Shown here: positions 53,557 to 61,260 of the stretch, one piece after another
How the letters are laid out: every line of letters starts with the position of its first letter
Numbering within the stretch: position 1 is the first letter of the stretch
Assembly (NCBI RefSeq): GCF_009663465.1
Contig: NZ_QXHU01000006.1
Span: 179,461-240,720 of the forward strand
DNA: 61,260 nucleotides
Source of the DNA: Riemerella anatipestifer
GTDB lineage: Bacteria; Bacteroidota; Bacteroidia; Flavobacteriales; Weeksellaceae
Reading direction: 5' to 3'
Notes under the pieces: generated by a model
Databases searched by the model: none
Seen by the model: the letters and a program-made list of their open reading frames with translations, nothing else
Told to the model about the DNA's origin: nothing
Translations under genes and position numbers: made by a program

Positions 53557-54453
53557 ATGATGAAACTTAGTAAAGAACAACCCAAAATCCTTGTAGTAGG
53601 TAGTTCATCTGTAGATTTAGTTTTGAAAACTGAACACTATCCCGAACTAGGAGAAACGGTGATGGCAAATTCTTCCGAAAATTTCTTCGGTGGGAAAGGG
53701 GCTAATCAAGCTGTGGGTACTGCAAGATTGGGAGCTAGCGTTTACTTTGTAGGATGTGTAGGTATGGATCCTTATGGGCAACAAATCTTAAGAAATCTTG
53801 TAGAAGAAAATGTAAATGTAGGGTTTGTTGTAGAAAATCCAGATATAGAAACTGGTACAGCATATGTTACTAGCTCTAAAGGAAAAAATGCCATAGTGGT
53901 AATCCCATCAGCTAACTATGCTTTGAGTCCCAAACATCTAGAAAACCCTAAACATCTTTTTGAAACTGCAGATTTAGTTTTAGTTCAACTAGAAATCACA
54001 GACATTGTTATAGAAAAAGTGTTAGAACTTTGCAAAAAGAATAATGCTAAACTCGGTGTATATGCCGCTCCAGCAAGACCACTTTCCAAGGAGTTAGTAG
54101 AGTACGCCAGTTTCATAGTTGCTAAAAGTAACGACTTATCTACACTTTTTGGAGATAATCACAGAGAGGCTGTTTTACAAAAATTACCTAATAAACTTTT
54201 TATAAGAGACGACACCAATTCTACCATATATTACAACGGTTCTGAAATGAAATATTTTCGTAACGACCCAGAAGAAACGGCTTACAGAATGGGAATGGGT
54301 GATGCTTTTACTTCAGGTTTCGCTGTAGCTCTATGCCATGGAAATCCCATCAACGAATGTGTAAAATTTGGCAACGATGTTTCACTAAAAGTATCTCAAC
54401 ATAGAGGTTCACAAAAAGGGTTACCTTATTTAAAGGATTTTAATCTAGCTTAA
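53557..54453 (+). CDS. rbsK: Ribokinase (PfkB family)
   Basis: This 298-residue sugar kinase has the PfkB N-terminal signature FGGKGANQAVGTARLGASV near residue 44 and the catalytic motif MGMGDAFTSGFAVALCHG near 247, where Asp of GDAF is the base. It converts ribose to ribose 5-phosphate, if it is a true ribokinase; related PfkB kinases cannot be excluded. No transporter or RbsD lies next to it, and the Gly of the usual TGAGD motif is replaced (MGMGD). Confidence 0.85.
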   Translation: MMKLSKEQPKILVVGSSSVDLVLKTEHYPELGETVMANSSENFFGGKGANQAVGTARLGASVYFVGCVGMDPYGQQILRNLVEENVNVGFVVENPDIETGTAYVTSSKGKNAIVVIPSANYALSPKHLENPKHLFETADLVLVQLEITDIVIEKVLELCKKNNAKLGVYAAPARPLSKELVEYASFIVAKSNDLSTLFGDNHREAVLQKLPNKLFIRDDTNSTIYYNGSEMKYFRNDPEETAYRMGMGDAFTSGFAVALCHGNPINECVKFGNDVSLKVSQHRGSQKGLPYLKDFNLA

Positions 54454-54466
54454 AAAACATTGATTG

Positions 54467-55465
54467 ATGCTTTCTATTTTTGATATTAACACAGAAAAAG
54501 CTTTTAAAGAAGCCTGTATAGAAACCTTTTTGTACCAATATGAAAAGGTAGAAATTTATCAGAAATTTGTGGATTTTCTCAATATCAATCCTAAAAAAAT
54601 AGAGCATATAGAAGATATTCCTTTTCTTCCAATAGAAATGTTTAAAAATCATACAGTGTTAGAAAAAGGATTAACACCTTCTTTATATTTCCAAAGTTCA
54701 GGCACTACCCAGATGAATTTATCTAAACATTGGATTGCGAATGAAGAGTTATATCAACATAGCATTTATAAAAGTTTTAAACAATTTATAGGCACTCCCG
54801 AAGATTTTGTTTTTTTAGGATTGCTACCCAATTATCTAGAACGCCAAAACTCATCTTTAGTTTATATGGTTGATTTTCTGATGAAAACCTCATCTAAAGA
54901 AGAAAACGGCTATTTTTTATACAATCATCAAGAATTGTACAAGCTTCTTAACGATTTGCAACAACAAAACAAAAAGGTAATTCTCTTTGGAGTTTCGTTT
55001 GCCTTGCTTGATTTTTTAGATACCTTAGCGGATAACAAATGGGAACTTTCTTATCATCAACACCTTACTATAATAGAAACTGGTGGAATGAAAGGAAGAA
55101 AAGAAGAAATGACTAAAGACGAACTTCTTAACATACTAAAGAACGGGTTTAAAACTCAGAAAATTTATTCGGAATACTCTATGACAGAACTTCTGTCTCA
55201 AGCCTATTCGCTAGGAGATAATCTTTATCAAACACCTCATTGGATGAGGATTTTAATTCGTAATACAGAAGACCCACTATCGTATGTTGAAAATGGGAGA
55301 ACAGGAGCTATTAACATTATAGATTTAGCCAACCGCCATAGTTGTAGTTTTATTGCTACACAAGATTTAGGCAAAATAACTCACTTACAAAGCGTTGATT
55401 ACTTTCGAGTTCTGGGAAGAATAGACCATTCCGACATTAGAGGTTGTAGCCTTTTGGTTTCTTAG
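54467..55465 (+). CDS. LuxE-like acyl-protein synthetase family protein
   Basis: This 332-residue protein resembles the LuxE/phenazine-type adenylating family: IEDIPFLPIEMFKNHTVLEK near residue 47, FQSSGTTQMNLSKHW near 73, and GGMKGRKEEMTKDEL near 206, with ACL-like catalytic positions downstream (YSEYSMTELLSQAY). LuxE activates fatty acids as acyl-AMP and passes them to an acyl protein or reductase. No LuxC-type reductase is in the window. I chose the ATG at 54467 over the TTG just before it. Confidence 0.8.
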   Translation: MLSIFDINTEKAFKEACIETFLYQYEKVEIYQKFVDFLNINPKKIEHIEDIPFLPIEMFKNHTVLEKGLTPSLYFQSSGTTQMNLSKHWIANEELYQHSIYKSFKQFIGTPEDFVFLGLLPNYLERQNSSLVYMVDFLMKTSSKEENGYFLYNHQELYKLLNDLQQQNKKVILFGVSFALLDFLDTLADNKWELSYHQHLTIIETGGMKGRKEEMTKDELLNILKNGFKTQKIYSEYSMTELLSQAYSLGDNLYQTPHWMRILIRNTEDPLSYVENGRTGAINIIDLANRHSCSFIATQDLGKITHLQSVDYFRVLGRIDHSDIRGCSLLVS

Positions 55466-55522
55466 GTTCAAACTTTGGCATTATTTTTGAAACTTTCCCA
55501 ACCAATAAAATTAAACTCAATT

Positions 55523-56113
55523 ATGAAAATCAAAAATGTTTTATTGCCTGTTGCGGCATTAGTATTATTCTCTTGTAACACAGATAAAAACAAAGTAACA
55601 GAAACTCCTGCTAATGATAGTATTTCTACGGTAGAAACTCCTGTAGCAGATTCTCTAACAACAGAAACAAATGAAGCTTTAGCGCTTCGAGTGAAAGACT
55701 ATCTTAACAATAGTTTTTTAACAAAAGAAGATGCTAAAACCATTACACCAGAAGACAAAAAGTTTAAGTTAGCTCAAGTAGATTTAAACAATGATGGCAA
55801 GAATGAAATTTTTGTACATCTAACCTCTTCTTATTTTTGTGGTAGTGGTGGTTGTACCGTATTACTTTTACAAAATGATTTAAAGCCTATTACCACATTT
55901 ACTGTTACTACACCTCCATTCTGGGTACAGTCTAAAGAAGAAAATGGCTGGAAGGTATTATCTGTCCAAGATAGGGAAGGCTGGAAAACCCTAACATTTA
56001 GTAACGGAACTTATCCTAGCAATCCTTCGTTATTAGATGCTTCCAAAGAACCTAATAAAGCTGAAGCAACCGAAGTATTAAGTGAAACCAATACAGAAGT
56101 TTACACTTTCTAA
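55523..56113 (+). CDS. Hypothetical lipoprotein
   Basis: This 196-residue protein begins MKIKNVLLPVAALVLFSC with lipobox cysteine 18; this ATG is preferred over an upstream TTG frame. A Thr/Glu/Asn/Asp-rich linker follows. The body includes QVDLNNDGKNEIFVHLTSSY, an EF-like/FG-GAP-like acidic stretch, and CGSGGCTVLLL with two cysteines. Function unknown; calcium binding through the DLNNDGKNE loop is plausible. Confidence 0.75.
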   Translation: MKIKNVLLPVAALVLFSCNTDKNKVTETPANDSISTVETPVADSLTTETNEALALRVKDYLNNSFLTKEDAKTITPEDKKFKLAQVDLNNDGKNEIFVHLTSSYFCGSGGCTVLLLQNDLKPITTFTVTTPPFWVQSKEENGWKVLSVQDREGWKTLTFSNGTYPSNPSLLDASKEPNKAEATEVLSETNTEVYTF

Positions 56114-56135
56114 TATCAAGAATTTATTATAACAA

Positions 56136-56169
56136 AAAATGCTCCGTAAATTACGGAGCGATTTTTTTA
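56136..56169. terminator. Bidirectional terminator between lipoprotein and MFS genes
   Basis: GCTCCGTAA (56141-56149) pairs with TTACGGAGC (56151-56159), preceded by AAAAAA and followed by a T-run. Confidence 0.85.
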
Positions 56170-56188
56170 TTATGTATCTTATTAAATA

Positions 56189-57667
56189 CTAACCAACCTT
56201 TTTTTCGTTCAAGAATCTTATAAACACAATCCCCAAGAAAAAGAAAACAACCATAGACAAAGCTGCATATCTCATATTATTAAAATGCTCTATAAGAGTC
56301 GCAAAAATAAATGTTCCTAAAATAATAGCTACCTTCTCTAAAACATCATAAAAACTGAAATAGGTTGTATTTTCCATACCATTTTCTGGCAATAGCTTAG
56401 AATATGTGGAACGAGACATTGCTTGTAAACCACCCATTACCAAACCAATAATACCTGCAACTCCGTAGAATTTATATTCTGCATCAGAGCTATGCTTGTC
56501 TATCATATACGCTGCTACACACGCTACAATCCACAGGAAAACGGCTATCGAAACCACATTTTTATTGCCTATCTTTTTAGATAATCTAGAAAACAATACA
56601 GCTCCCATAATCGCTTCAATCTGAATAACTAAAAGAACTAAAATAAGTTTTTCTTGAGGCAAGTTAATTTCGCTTTTTCCGAACAAAGTCGCCATTAGGA
56701 AAATGGTTTGCATCCCTACACTATAAAAGAAAAAACTAGTAAGAAAAAACTTAAGGTTAGGCGTTTTAAATAGTTGTGTCCCAACCTTGTGTAACTCTCT
56801 AAAACTCTCTTTTACAATCTCTATGTAGAAGATAATATTACTTTTAAAAACCGCCCAAAAACCACCTTGTTCTTTATGGCTTTTAAAAACATTCTTTAAA
56901 TTCAGAAGCACTAAATCTTTAGGTAGCTGCTCTTTAACATTCCCAAACTTCGGCAAATGCTTAAATGTATAATATGAAAAACCAAACCACCACGCTCCTG
57001 TAAGCAAGAAACTTACACGCGTCATTATAAGAGCTTGTTTAGGAGTTTCCGCAAGAACTTGAATCAATAATAAACATATAATCACCAATATTACAGAACC
57101 AATATAACCATAAACATAACCTTTTGCAGAAAGTGCGTCTTGCTTATCTGGTGTGGCAATATCTGGCAAAAATGAGTTATAAAAAACCAAACTCCCCCAA
57201 AATCCCACACTAGCCGTGATACTAAAAAGAAGTCCTAAGAATACCGTATTCATATTAACGAACATCGCTAAGCCCATACACGAAGTTGCTCCTAGATAAC
57301 AGAAAAATTGTAAAAAGGATTTTTTATTACCGATAGTATCCGCTAAAGAGGACAATATAGGCGATAAGAAAACCACGATAAGAAAAGAAATGGTAAGCGA
57401 ATATCCATAAATAGCATCTGGATGATAGTTTTCTCCAAATATTTTAATGCTATTCCTTACAGGTACTTTTACCCATTGTCCTGTTTCGTTGATATATTCA
57501 TTTTTTTCGTAGGCTGTGGTAATAATACTGTAATAAATCGGAAAAATAGTAGAAGTAATGACTAAAGAATATACAGAATTAGCCCAGTCGTACACTGCCC
57601 AAGCCCTCATTACTTTAGGATTGTTTTTAATATTTTTACTAGGGTGATTTTCCTTTATGTTTGACAT
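56189..57667 (-). CDS. MFS transporter (UMF1/Atg22-like)
   Basis: This 492-residue carrier has about twelve membrane segments. The N-terminal motif MRAWAVYDWANSVYSLVITS (residues 20-39) and GLVMGGLQAMSRSTYSKLLP near 417 are diagnostic of the UMF1 family, related to the vacuolar amino-acid exporter Atg22. Substrate in bacteria is not known. Confidence 0.88.
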   Translation of the reverse strand: MSNIKENHPSKNIKNNPKVMRAWAVYDWANSVYSLVITSTIFPIYYSIITTAYEKNEYINETGQWVKVPVRNSIKIFGENYHPDAIYGYSLTISFLIVVFLSPILSSLADTIGNKKSFLQFFCYLGATSCMGLAMFVNMNTVFLGLLFSITASVGFWGSLVFYNSFLPDIATPDKQDALSAKGYVYGYIGSVILVIICLLLIQVLAETPKQALIMTRVSFLLTGAWWFGFSYYTFKHLPKFGNVKEQLPKDLVLLNLKNVFKSHKEQGGFWAVFKSNIIFYIEIVKESFRELHKVGTQLFKTPNLKFFLTSFFFYSVGMQTIFLMATLFGKSEINLPQEKLILVLLVIQIEAIMGAVLFSRLSKKIGNKNVVSIAVFLWIVACVAAYMIDKHSSDAEYKFYGVAGIIGLVMGGLQAMSRSTYSKLLPENGMENTTYFSFYDVLEKVAIILGTFIFATLIEHFNNMRYAALSMVVFFFLGIVFIRFLNEKKVG

Positions 57668-57699
57668 ACTATAACTGAATTTAATCTCGCAAAAATAAC

Positions 57700-57755
57700 A
57701 AAACCATTAAGAACTTAGATATAAATCGTATTATTTATTCTTAATGGTTTTTTAT
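57700..57755 (-). terminator. Terminator of the thiolase gene
   Basis: AAAACCATTAAGAA and TTCTTAATGGTTTT are perfect inverted repeats separated by 24 nt. On the minus strand the hairpin lies 25 bp beyond the thiolase stop. Confidence 0.6.
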
Positions 57756-57779
57756 AATCAATTTGAACAATAGCAAATA

Positions 57780-58958
57780 CTAGCAATTCTCTATCACTAG
57801 AGCAGAAGCACCGCCGCCTCCGTTACAGATAGCCGCAGCTCCTATTTTACCATTATTCTGCTTAAGTACATTGATAAGTGTAACCAAAATTCTAGAACCC
57901 GAACTTCCTAGAGGGTGTCCTAATGCCACTGCTCCCCCATTTACATTAACCTTAGATTCGTCTAAACCAAGAATTTTATTATTTGCCAAACCTACCACAG
58001 AAAACGCTTCGTTGAATTCAAAAAAATCTACCTCCGACAGACTAACATCTGCTTTTTCTAAGGCTTTTGGTAAGGCTTTAGCTGGTGCTGTTGTAAACCA
58101 TTCTGGCTCTTGTGCTGCATCTGCATAACCTATAATTTTAGCCAAAGGCTTTAATCCTAGTTCTTTCATTTTTTCTTTGGACATTAAAATAAGAGCAGAA
58201 GCACCATCATTAAGTGTAGAAGCATTAGCTGCTGTTACGGTGCCATTTTCTCTTTGGAATACCGTTGGCAAGGTAGGTATCCTATCAAAGTTCACATTTT
58301 TATACTCTTCGTCTTCTGTAAAGAGAATTGGTTCGCCCTTCCTTTGTGGAATTTCCACTGGTACTATTTCATCTGAGAACTTACCTTCTTTCCAAGCACT
58401 GGCTGCTCTTTGGTAAGATTGTACCGCAAATTTATCTTGAGCCTCCCTAGAAAATCCATACTCCGAAGCACATTTCTCGGCACATACGCCCATATGCACT
58501 TTGTTATATACATCGGTAAGTCCGTCTAGAACCATTCCGTCCTGCATTTTTACATCACCTAACTTTACGGCTTGTCTAGCATTATAATAGTGAGGCACCA
58601 AACTCATATTCTCCATACCTCCTGCTACGACCACATCAGCATCTCCCGCTTTTATCGCTTGTGTTGCCATCATCACGGCTTTCATACCAGAAGCACAAAC
58701 TTTATTGATAGTAGTACACGGTGTTTCTTTAGAAAGCCCTGCTCCCAAAGCCGCTTGCCTAGCAGGTGCTTGTCCCTCTCCCGCTTGCAATACATTCCCC
58801 ATATAAACTTCCTGAACTTCTTTAGGGTCTAGATTTATTTTAGCTAAAGCTCCCTTAATAGCTGTTGCTCCCAATTGTGGTGCTGGTACATTAGATAACG
58901 AACCTAAAAAACTTCCCATCGGTGTTCTTACTGCCGATACTATAAATACTTCTTTCAT
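57780..58958 (-). CDS. Acetyl-CoA C-acetyltransferase (thiolase)
   Basis: This 392-residue thiolase joins or cleaves acetyl-CoA units. The nucleophilic cysteine is in NKVCASGMKAVM near residue 87; the second active site motifs are FEFNEAFSVVGLAN near 313, GGAVALGHPLGSSGSR near 343 and the base cysteine CNGGGGASALVI near 378. The full set of residues is present. A 371-bp gap separates it from the aminopeptidase gene. Confidence 0.95.
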   Translation of the reverse strand: MKEVFIVSAVRTPMGSFLGSLSNVPAPQLGATAIKGALAKINLDPKEVQEVYMGNVLQAGEGQAPARQAALGAGLSKETPCTTINKVCASGMKAVMMATQAIKAGDADVVVAGGMENMSLVPHYYNARQAVKLGDVKMQDGMVLDGLTDVYNKVHMGVCAEKCASEYGFSREAQDKFAVQSYQRAASAWKEGKFSDEIVPVEIPQRKGEPILFTEDEEYKNVNFDRIPTLPTVFQRENGTVTAANASTLNDGASALILMSKEKMKELGLKPLAKIIGYADAAQEPEWFTTAPAKALPKALEKADVSLSEVDFFEFNEAFSVVGLANNKILGLDESKVNVNGGAVALGHPLGSSGSRILVTLINVLKQNNGKIGAAAICNGGGGASALVIENC

Positions 58959-59329
58959 TTTATTTCATATTAAAATTTACTTCGCCAAAGTACAAAAAAA
59001 AATATAGCCCAAAAAGTAAATACCATTAAAATTAGTATTTTGAATGTTTGAATAGAGGTATATAAGATTCTATAACAAATATTATTGTATTAATTTTTTG
59101 GTTACAAACTATACATTCGCATATATTGAACGCTACTACATCTCATTATTATCCATGATATATTGTCCTAGTTGACCTAAAAATTACACAATGAAAAAAA
59201 TTCAGTTACCTACAAAAACCTTTGAATGCACACCACACTCTAGAAATTCTTATTTTTTTTAGATAAAAAAAACCTCCTAACGATAGTTTAGGAGGCTATT
59301 GGGTTAAAATAATTTCAAAATAATTCCTT
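58959..59329. other. 371-bp intergenic region with a small possible ORF
   Basis: The region is AT-rich. It holds the thiolase promoter side, a plus-strand frame of 23 codons at 59191-59262 (MKKIQLPTKTFECTPHSRNS, then YFF and stop), and the aminopeptidase terminator at 59265-59297. Nothing else is supportable. The small frame has no visible ribosome-binding evidence or promoter and is weak. Confidence 0.5.
59265..59297 (-). terminator. Intrinsic terminator of the aminopeptidase gene
   Basis: On the minus strand CCTCCTAA pairs with TTAGGAGG across a 7-nt loop, followed by TTTTTTTT. Confidence 0.8.
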
Positions 59330-61096
59330 TTATAAAGGCTTCACCAAATCCAAAAACCAATCTTTAACAGCTCCTTCTAAATAAGAGCCTAGCTTTTCTT
59401 CGCAAGTTTTATGATAGGTATTCAACCAATTTTTCTCTTCCTCGGTAAGTAGTTCTACATTGATAACTTCCCTAAAAAACGGACAAAGTGTGAGAGTTTC
59501 AAAGCCATAGAATACGCCATAAGGCGTTGTCTCCAACTCTTTTACCGCTACTAAATTTTCGTGTCTAATACCATACTCGTTTTCTACATAAAAACCTGGC
59601 TCGTTAGAACAAACCATACCAGGAAGTAGCTCTTGTGGATTCATATCCTTTCTAATATTTTGAGGTCCCTCGTGTACATTCATAAAGCTCCCCACACCAT
59701 GCCCCGTCCCGTGAGCATAATCTTTACCTCTTTGCCAAAGCGGCAACCTTGCAATAGTGTCTAAATGGAAACCTCTAGTCCCTTTCGGAAACTTAGCTAT
59801 ACTCAAATCTATCATTCCCTTGAGTGCCAAAGTACAATCATCTATAAAAGATTGAGACACCGCTCCTAACGCTAATGTTCTCGTAATATCAGTAGTCCCT
59901 TCTAAATATTGCCCTCCAGAATCAATTAAAATACTTCCTTCATTGGTAACTTCTTTACTTCCTTCTGCTTTTGCAGAGTAATGCACTATCGCTCCATTAC
60001 CCTTGTACCCTATAATACTTCCAAAACTTTCGCCCACAAAATTTTCTCCTTCGGCACGGAACTCTCTCAACTTTTCTCCTATGGAATATTCCGTCATAGG
60101 CTCTTTACCTACATTATGTTTCAGCCAGTATAAAAATTTAACCATAGCCACTCCATCTCTCACCATTACCGTTCTAAAGCCTTCTAATTCTGTACTGTTT
60201 TTAACCGCTTTCATTAGATTAGCAGGTACAGGAGCTACAACAAAACTATTTCCGTCTAAGGCATTATATATAGCTTGATTAGCATTAGGAGATACTAATA
60301 CTTTCTCATTTTTAAATTGAGCTAAATATCCAAAGAAAGATTCGTAAGGCATTAGCTTAACTCCTGAAACTTCCATTTGTTCTTTAGCTTCATCATTGAG
60401 TTTTTCTAAATCAACAAAAAGAACCGCTTCCGCTTCGCCAATCACTAAATAACTTAAAAAAACAGGATTACAATCCACATCACTACCTCGTAGGTTAAGC
60501 GTCCAAGCTACATCGTCTAAACTAGACATAATATGCACAGAAGCCTCCTTTCCCTTCATTTTCTGCCTAATGGAAGCAAGCTTATCCTGCACAGATTGCC
60601 CTGCCCATTTTAAAGGGTGAACAAAGACCTCGTTTTTTGAAGGCACCCCTCTATCTGTCCATATTTCCTCTAACAAAGGCTGATTGACTAAAGAAATATG
60701 CTGCTGTTCTAGTTTATTTTCTAAATCTACCCAATTCGCATGAGCCGTCGCCAAAGCATTTACTGCCACCTTTCCATTCTGTGGAATTTGAGACGCTATC
60801 CAATCTATATAGTTTGGTGTACCTTCCACCCCTTCTTTCATTAGTTCTATCCCAGAGCCGGCTAACTCTTGCGGAGCCTGTACGAAGTAACGCCCATCAG
60901 TCCAAAGCGCTGCTTTATCTCCAGTAACTACCACAAATCCTGCCGACCCAGTAAACCCTGTGAGCCAAACCCTCTCTTGCCATTCTTCAGGCAAATACTC
61001 ACTCATATGCGGGTCTGCAGAATACACTACAAATGCATCTATATTATATTCTTTCATTTTAGAGCGTAACACTCCTAATTTTTCTGTAACTGTCAT
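59330..61096 (-). CDS. Aminopeptidase P family protein (M24B)
   Basis: This 588-residue metallopeptidase removes N-terminal residues next to proline. It has the long eukaryote-like form: two N-terminal creatinase domains and a C-terminal pita-bread domain. Metal ligands are seen in LIDSGGQYLEGTTDITRT near residue 393, HGTGHGVGSFMNVHEGP near 458, SNEPGFYVENEYGIRHEN near 491, plus a C-terminal region with LTLCPF. The likely start at 61096 gives MTVTEKLGVLRSKM, as in relatives. There is no signal peptide, so it is cytosolic. Confidence 0.93.
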   Translation of the reverse strand: MTVTEKLGVLRSKMKEYNIDAFVVYSADPHMSEYLPEEWQERVWLTGFTGSAGFVVVTGDKAALWTDGRYFVQAPQELAGSGIELMKEGVEGTPNYIDWIASQIPQNGKVAVNALATAHANWVDLENKLEQQHISLVNQPLLEEIWTDRGVPSKNEVFVHPLKWAGQSVQDKLASIRQKMKGKEASVHIMSSLDDVAWTLNLRGSDVDCNPVFLSYLVIGEAEAVLFVDLEKLNDEAKEQMEVSGVKLMPYESFFGYLAQFKNEKVLVSPNANQAIYNALDGNSFVVAPVPANLMKAVKNSTELEGFRTVMVRDGVAMVKFLYWLKHNVGKEPMTEYSIGEKLREFRAEGENFVGESFGSIIGYKGNGAIVHYSAKAEGSKEVTNEGSILIDSGGQYLEGTTDITRTLALGAVSQSFIDDCTLALKGMIDLSIAKFPKGTRGFHLDTIARLPLWQRGKDYAHGTGHGVGSFMNVHEGPQNIRKDMNPQELLPGMVCSNEPGFYVENEYGIRHENLVAVKELETTPYGVFYGFETLTLCPFFREVINVELLTEEEKNWLNTYHKTCEEKLGSYLEGAVKDWFLDLVKPL

Positions 61097-61182
61097 AATT
61101 CTTCTAAAATTTTGAGGTAAAGTTAAGAAAATCTTTTGTTAAATAATGCCTAAGACTTCTTTCATTTCAAATATAAATAACC

Positions 61183-61260
61183 ACCTAGAAGACACCCACC
61201 ACTACCAATAAAACAAAGAAAACTACTAATAAAATAACGACACCTACCTAGAAGACACCC
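61183..61260. repeat. Start of a direct repeat at the window edge
   Basis: ACCTAGAAGACACCC occurs at 61183-61197 and again at 61246-61260, 63 bp apart, with the second copy cut by the window end. The intervening sequence is A/C-rich. Whether this is a two-copy repeat or the start of an array cannot be seen. Confidence 0.6.

Noticed and set aside
59191-59262. 23-codon small peptide gene
   Set aside because: It begins with MKK like many real genes, but there is no promoter, no partner gene and no evidence of conservation. I list it only inside the gap description.
61183-61260. CRISPR array
   Set aside because: Only two copies of a 15-base match are visible, spacing is larger than usual for the repeat size, and no cas gene lies in the window.

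Overview
The window is a low-GC chromosomal segment of a Bacteroidota bacterium, most probably family Weeksellaceae and Riemerella/Chryseobacterium-like. This is inferred from protein content recalled from those genera, not from a search. Support comes from type IX secretion traits (PorQ, a nuclease with a C-terminal type A sorting domain), Bacteroidota-style -7 boxes of the form TAnnTTTG, a primary sigma factor without region 1.1, HU-HIG proteins, a eukaryote-like ProRS and lipoproteins with the LLASC-type lipobox. Nearly everything is ordinary core genome; one accessory module stands out.

Layout. 1-153: start of an HU-HIG gene leaving the window leftward, preceded by a 640-bp leader repeat (about 165-800) with a (TG)11.5 microsatellite. 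821-18592: core genes folP; a panD-flippase-porQ-cmk operon; hup; a DUF2891 protein; pdxH; YqgE; pepD; an exo/endonuclease-like enzyme; an aroC-thioredoxin-TlpA operon; an ECF sigma-lipA-immunity-like operon; a CAU tRNA; rbfA; an FtsX-like permease; and a secreted endonuclease I. 18705-22240: the second leader repeat in opposite orientation with (AC)26.5, then an exported fibre-like protein, an exported FISUMP-domain protein, an HU-HIG protein and a hairpin-rich tail. 22361-38580: tyrosine catabolism (hpd, fahA), lipoamide dehydrogenase, an ABC exporter, dnaJ, grpE, an NRAMP transporter, a FadL-like porin, a Gly/Trp-rich lipoprotein, proS and a DUF937 protein with 120-bp tandem repeats. 38644-49172: a long minus-strand run (rpe, rpoD, gpx, kdsB, aminotransferase, phosphomutase, glycosyltransferase and others). 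49308-49627: RNase P RNA. 49694-61096: DUF1573, valS, ribokinase, a LuxE-like ligase, an MFS carrier, thiolase and an aminopeptidase P. The window ends in a short repeat whose extent cannot be seen.

The best candidate for an undescribed system is the pair of modules at 1-800 and 18705-22240. Each has a leader of about 600 bp with a conserved promoter-like element, a hypervariable dinucleotide tract, a conserved stem with a 42-nt loop in both copies, and an 83-bp block identical in both copies. Each leader feeds an HU-HIG gene, directly on the left and after two exported proteins on the right. The right-hand cargo is about 50% GC in places, against about 33% in flanking core sequence, and the composition falls again inside the FISUMP protein. 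I infer a horizontally exchanged surface-protein cassette whose expression may vary by microsatellite slippage. The two inverted leaders could also mediate inversion of the 18-kb core segment between them.
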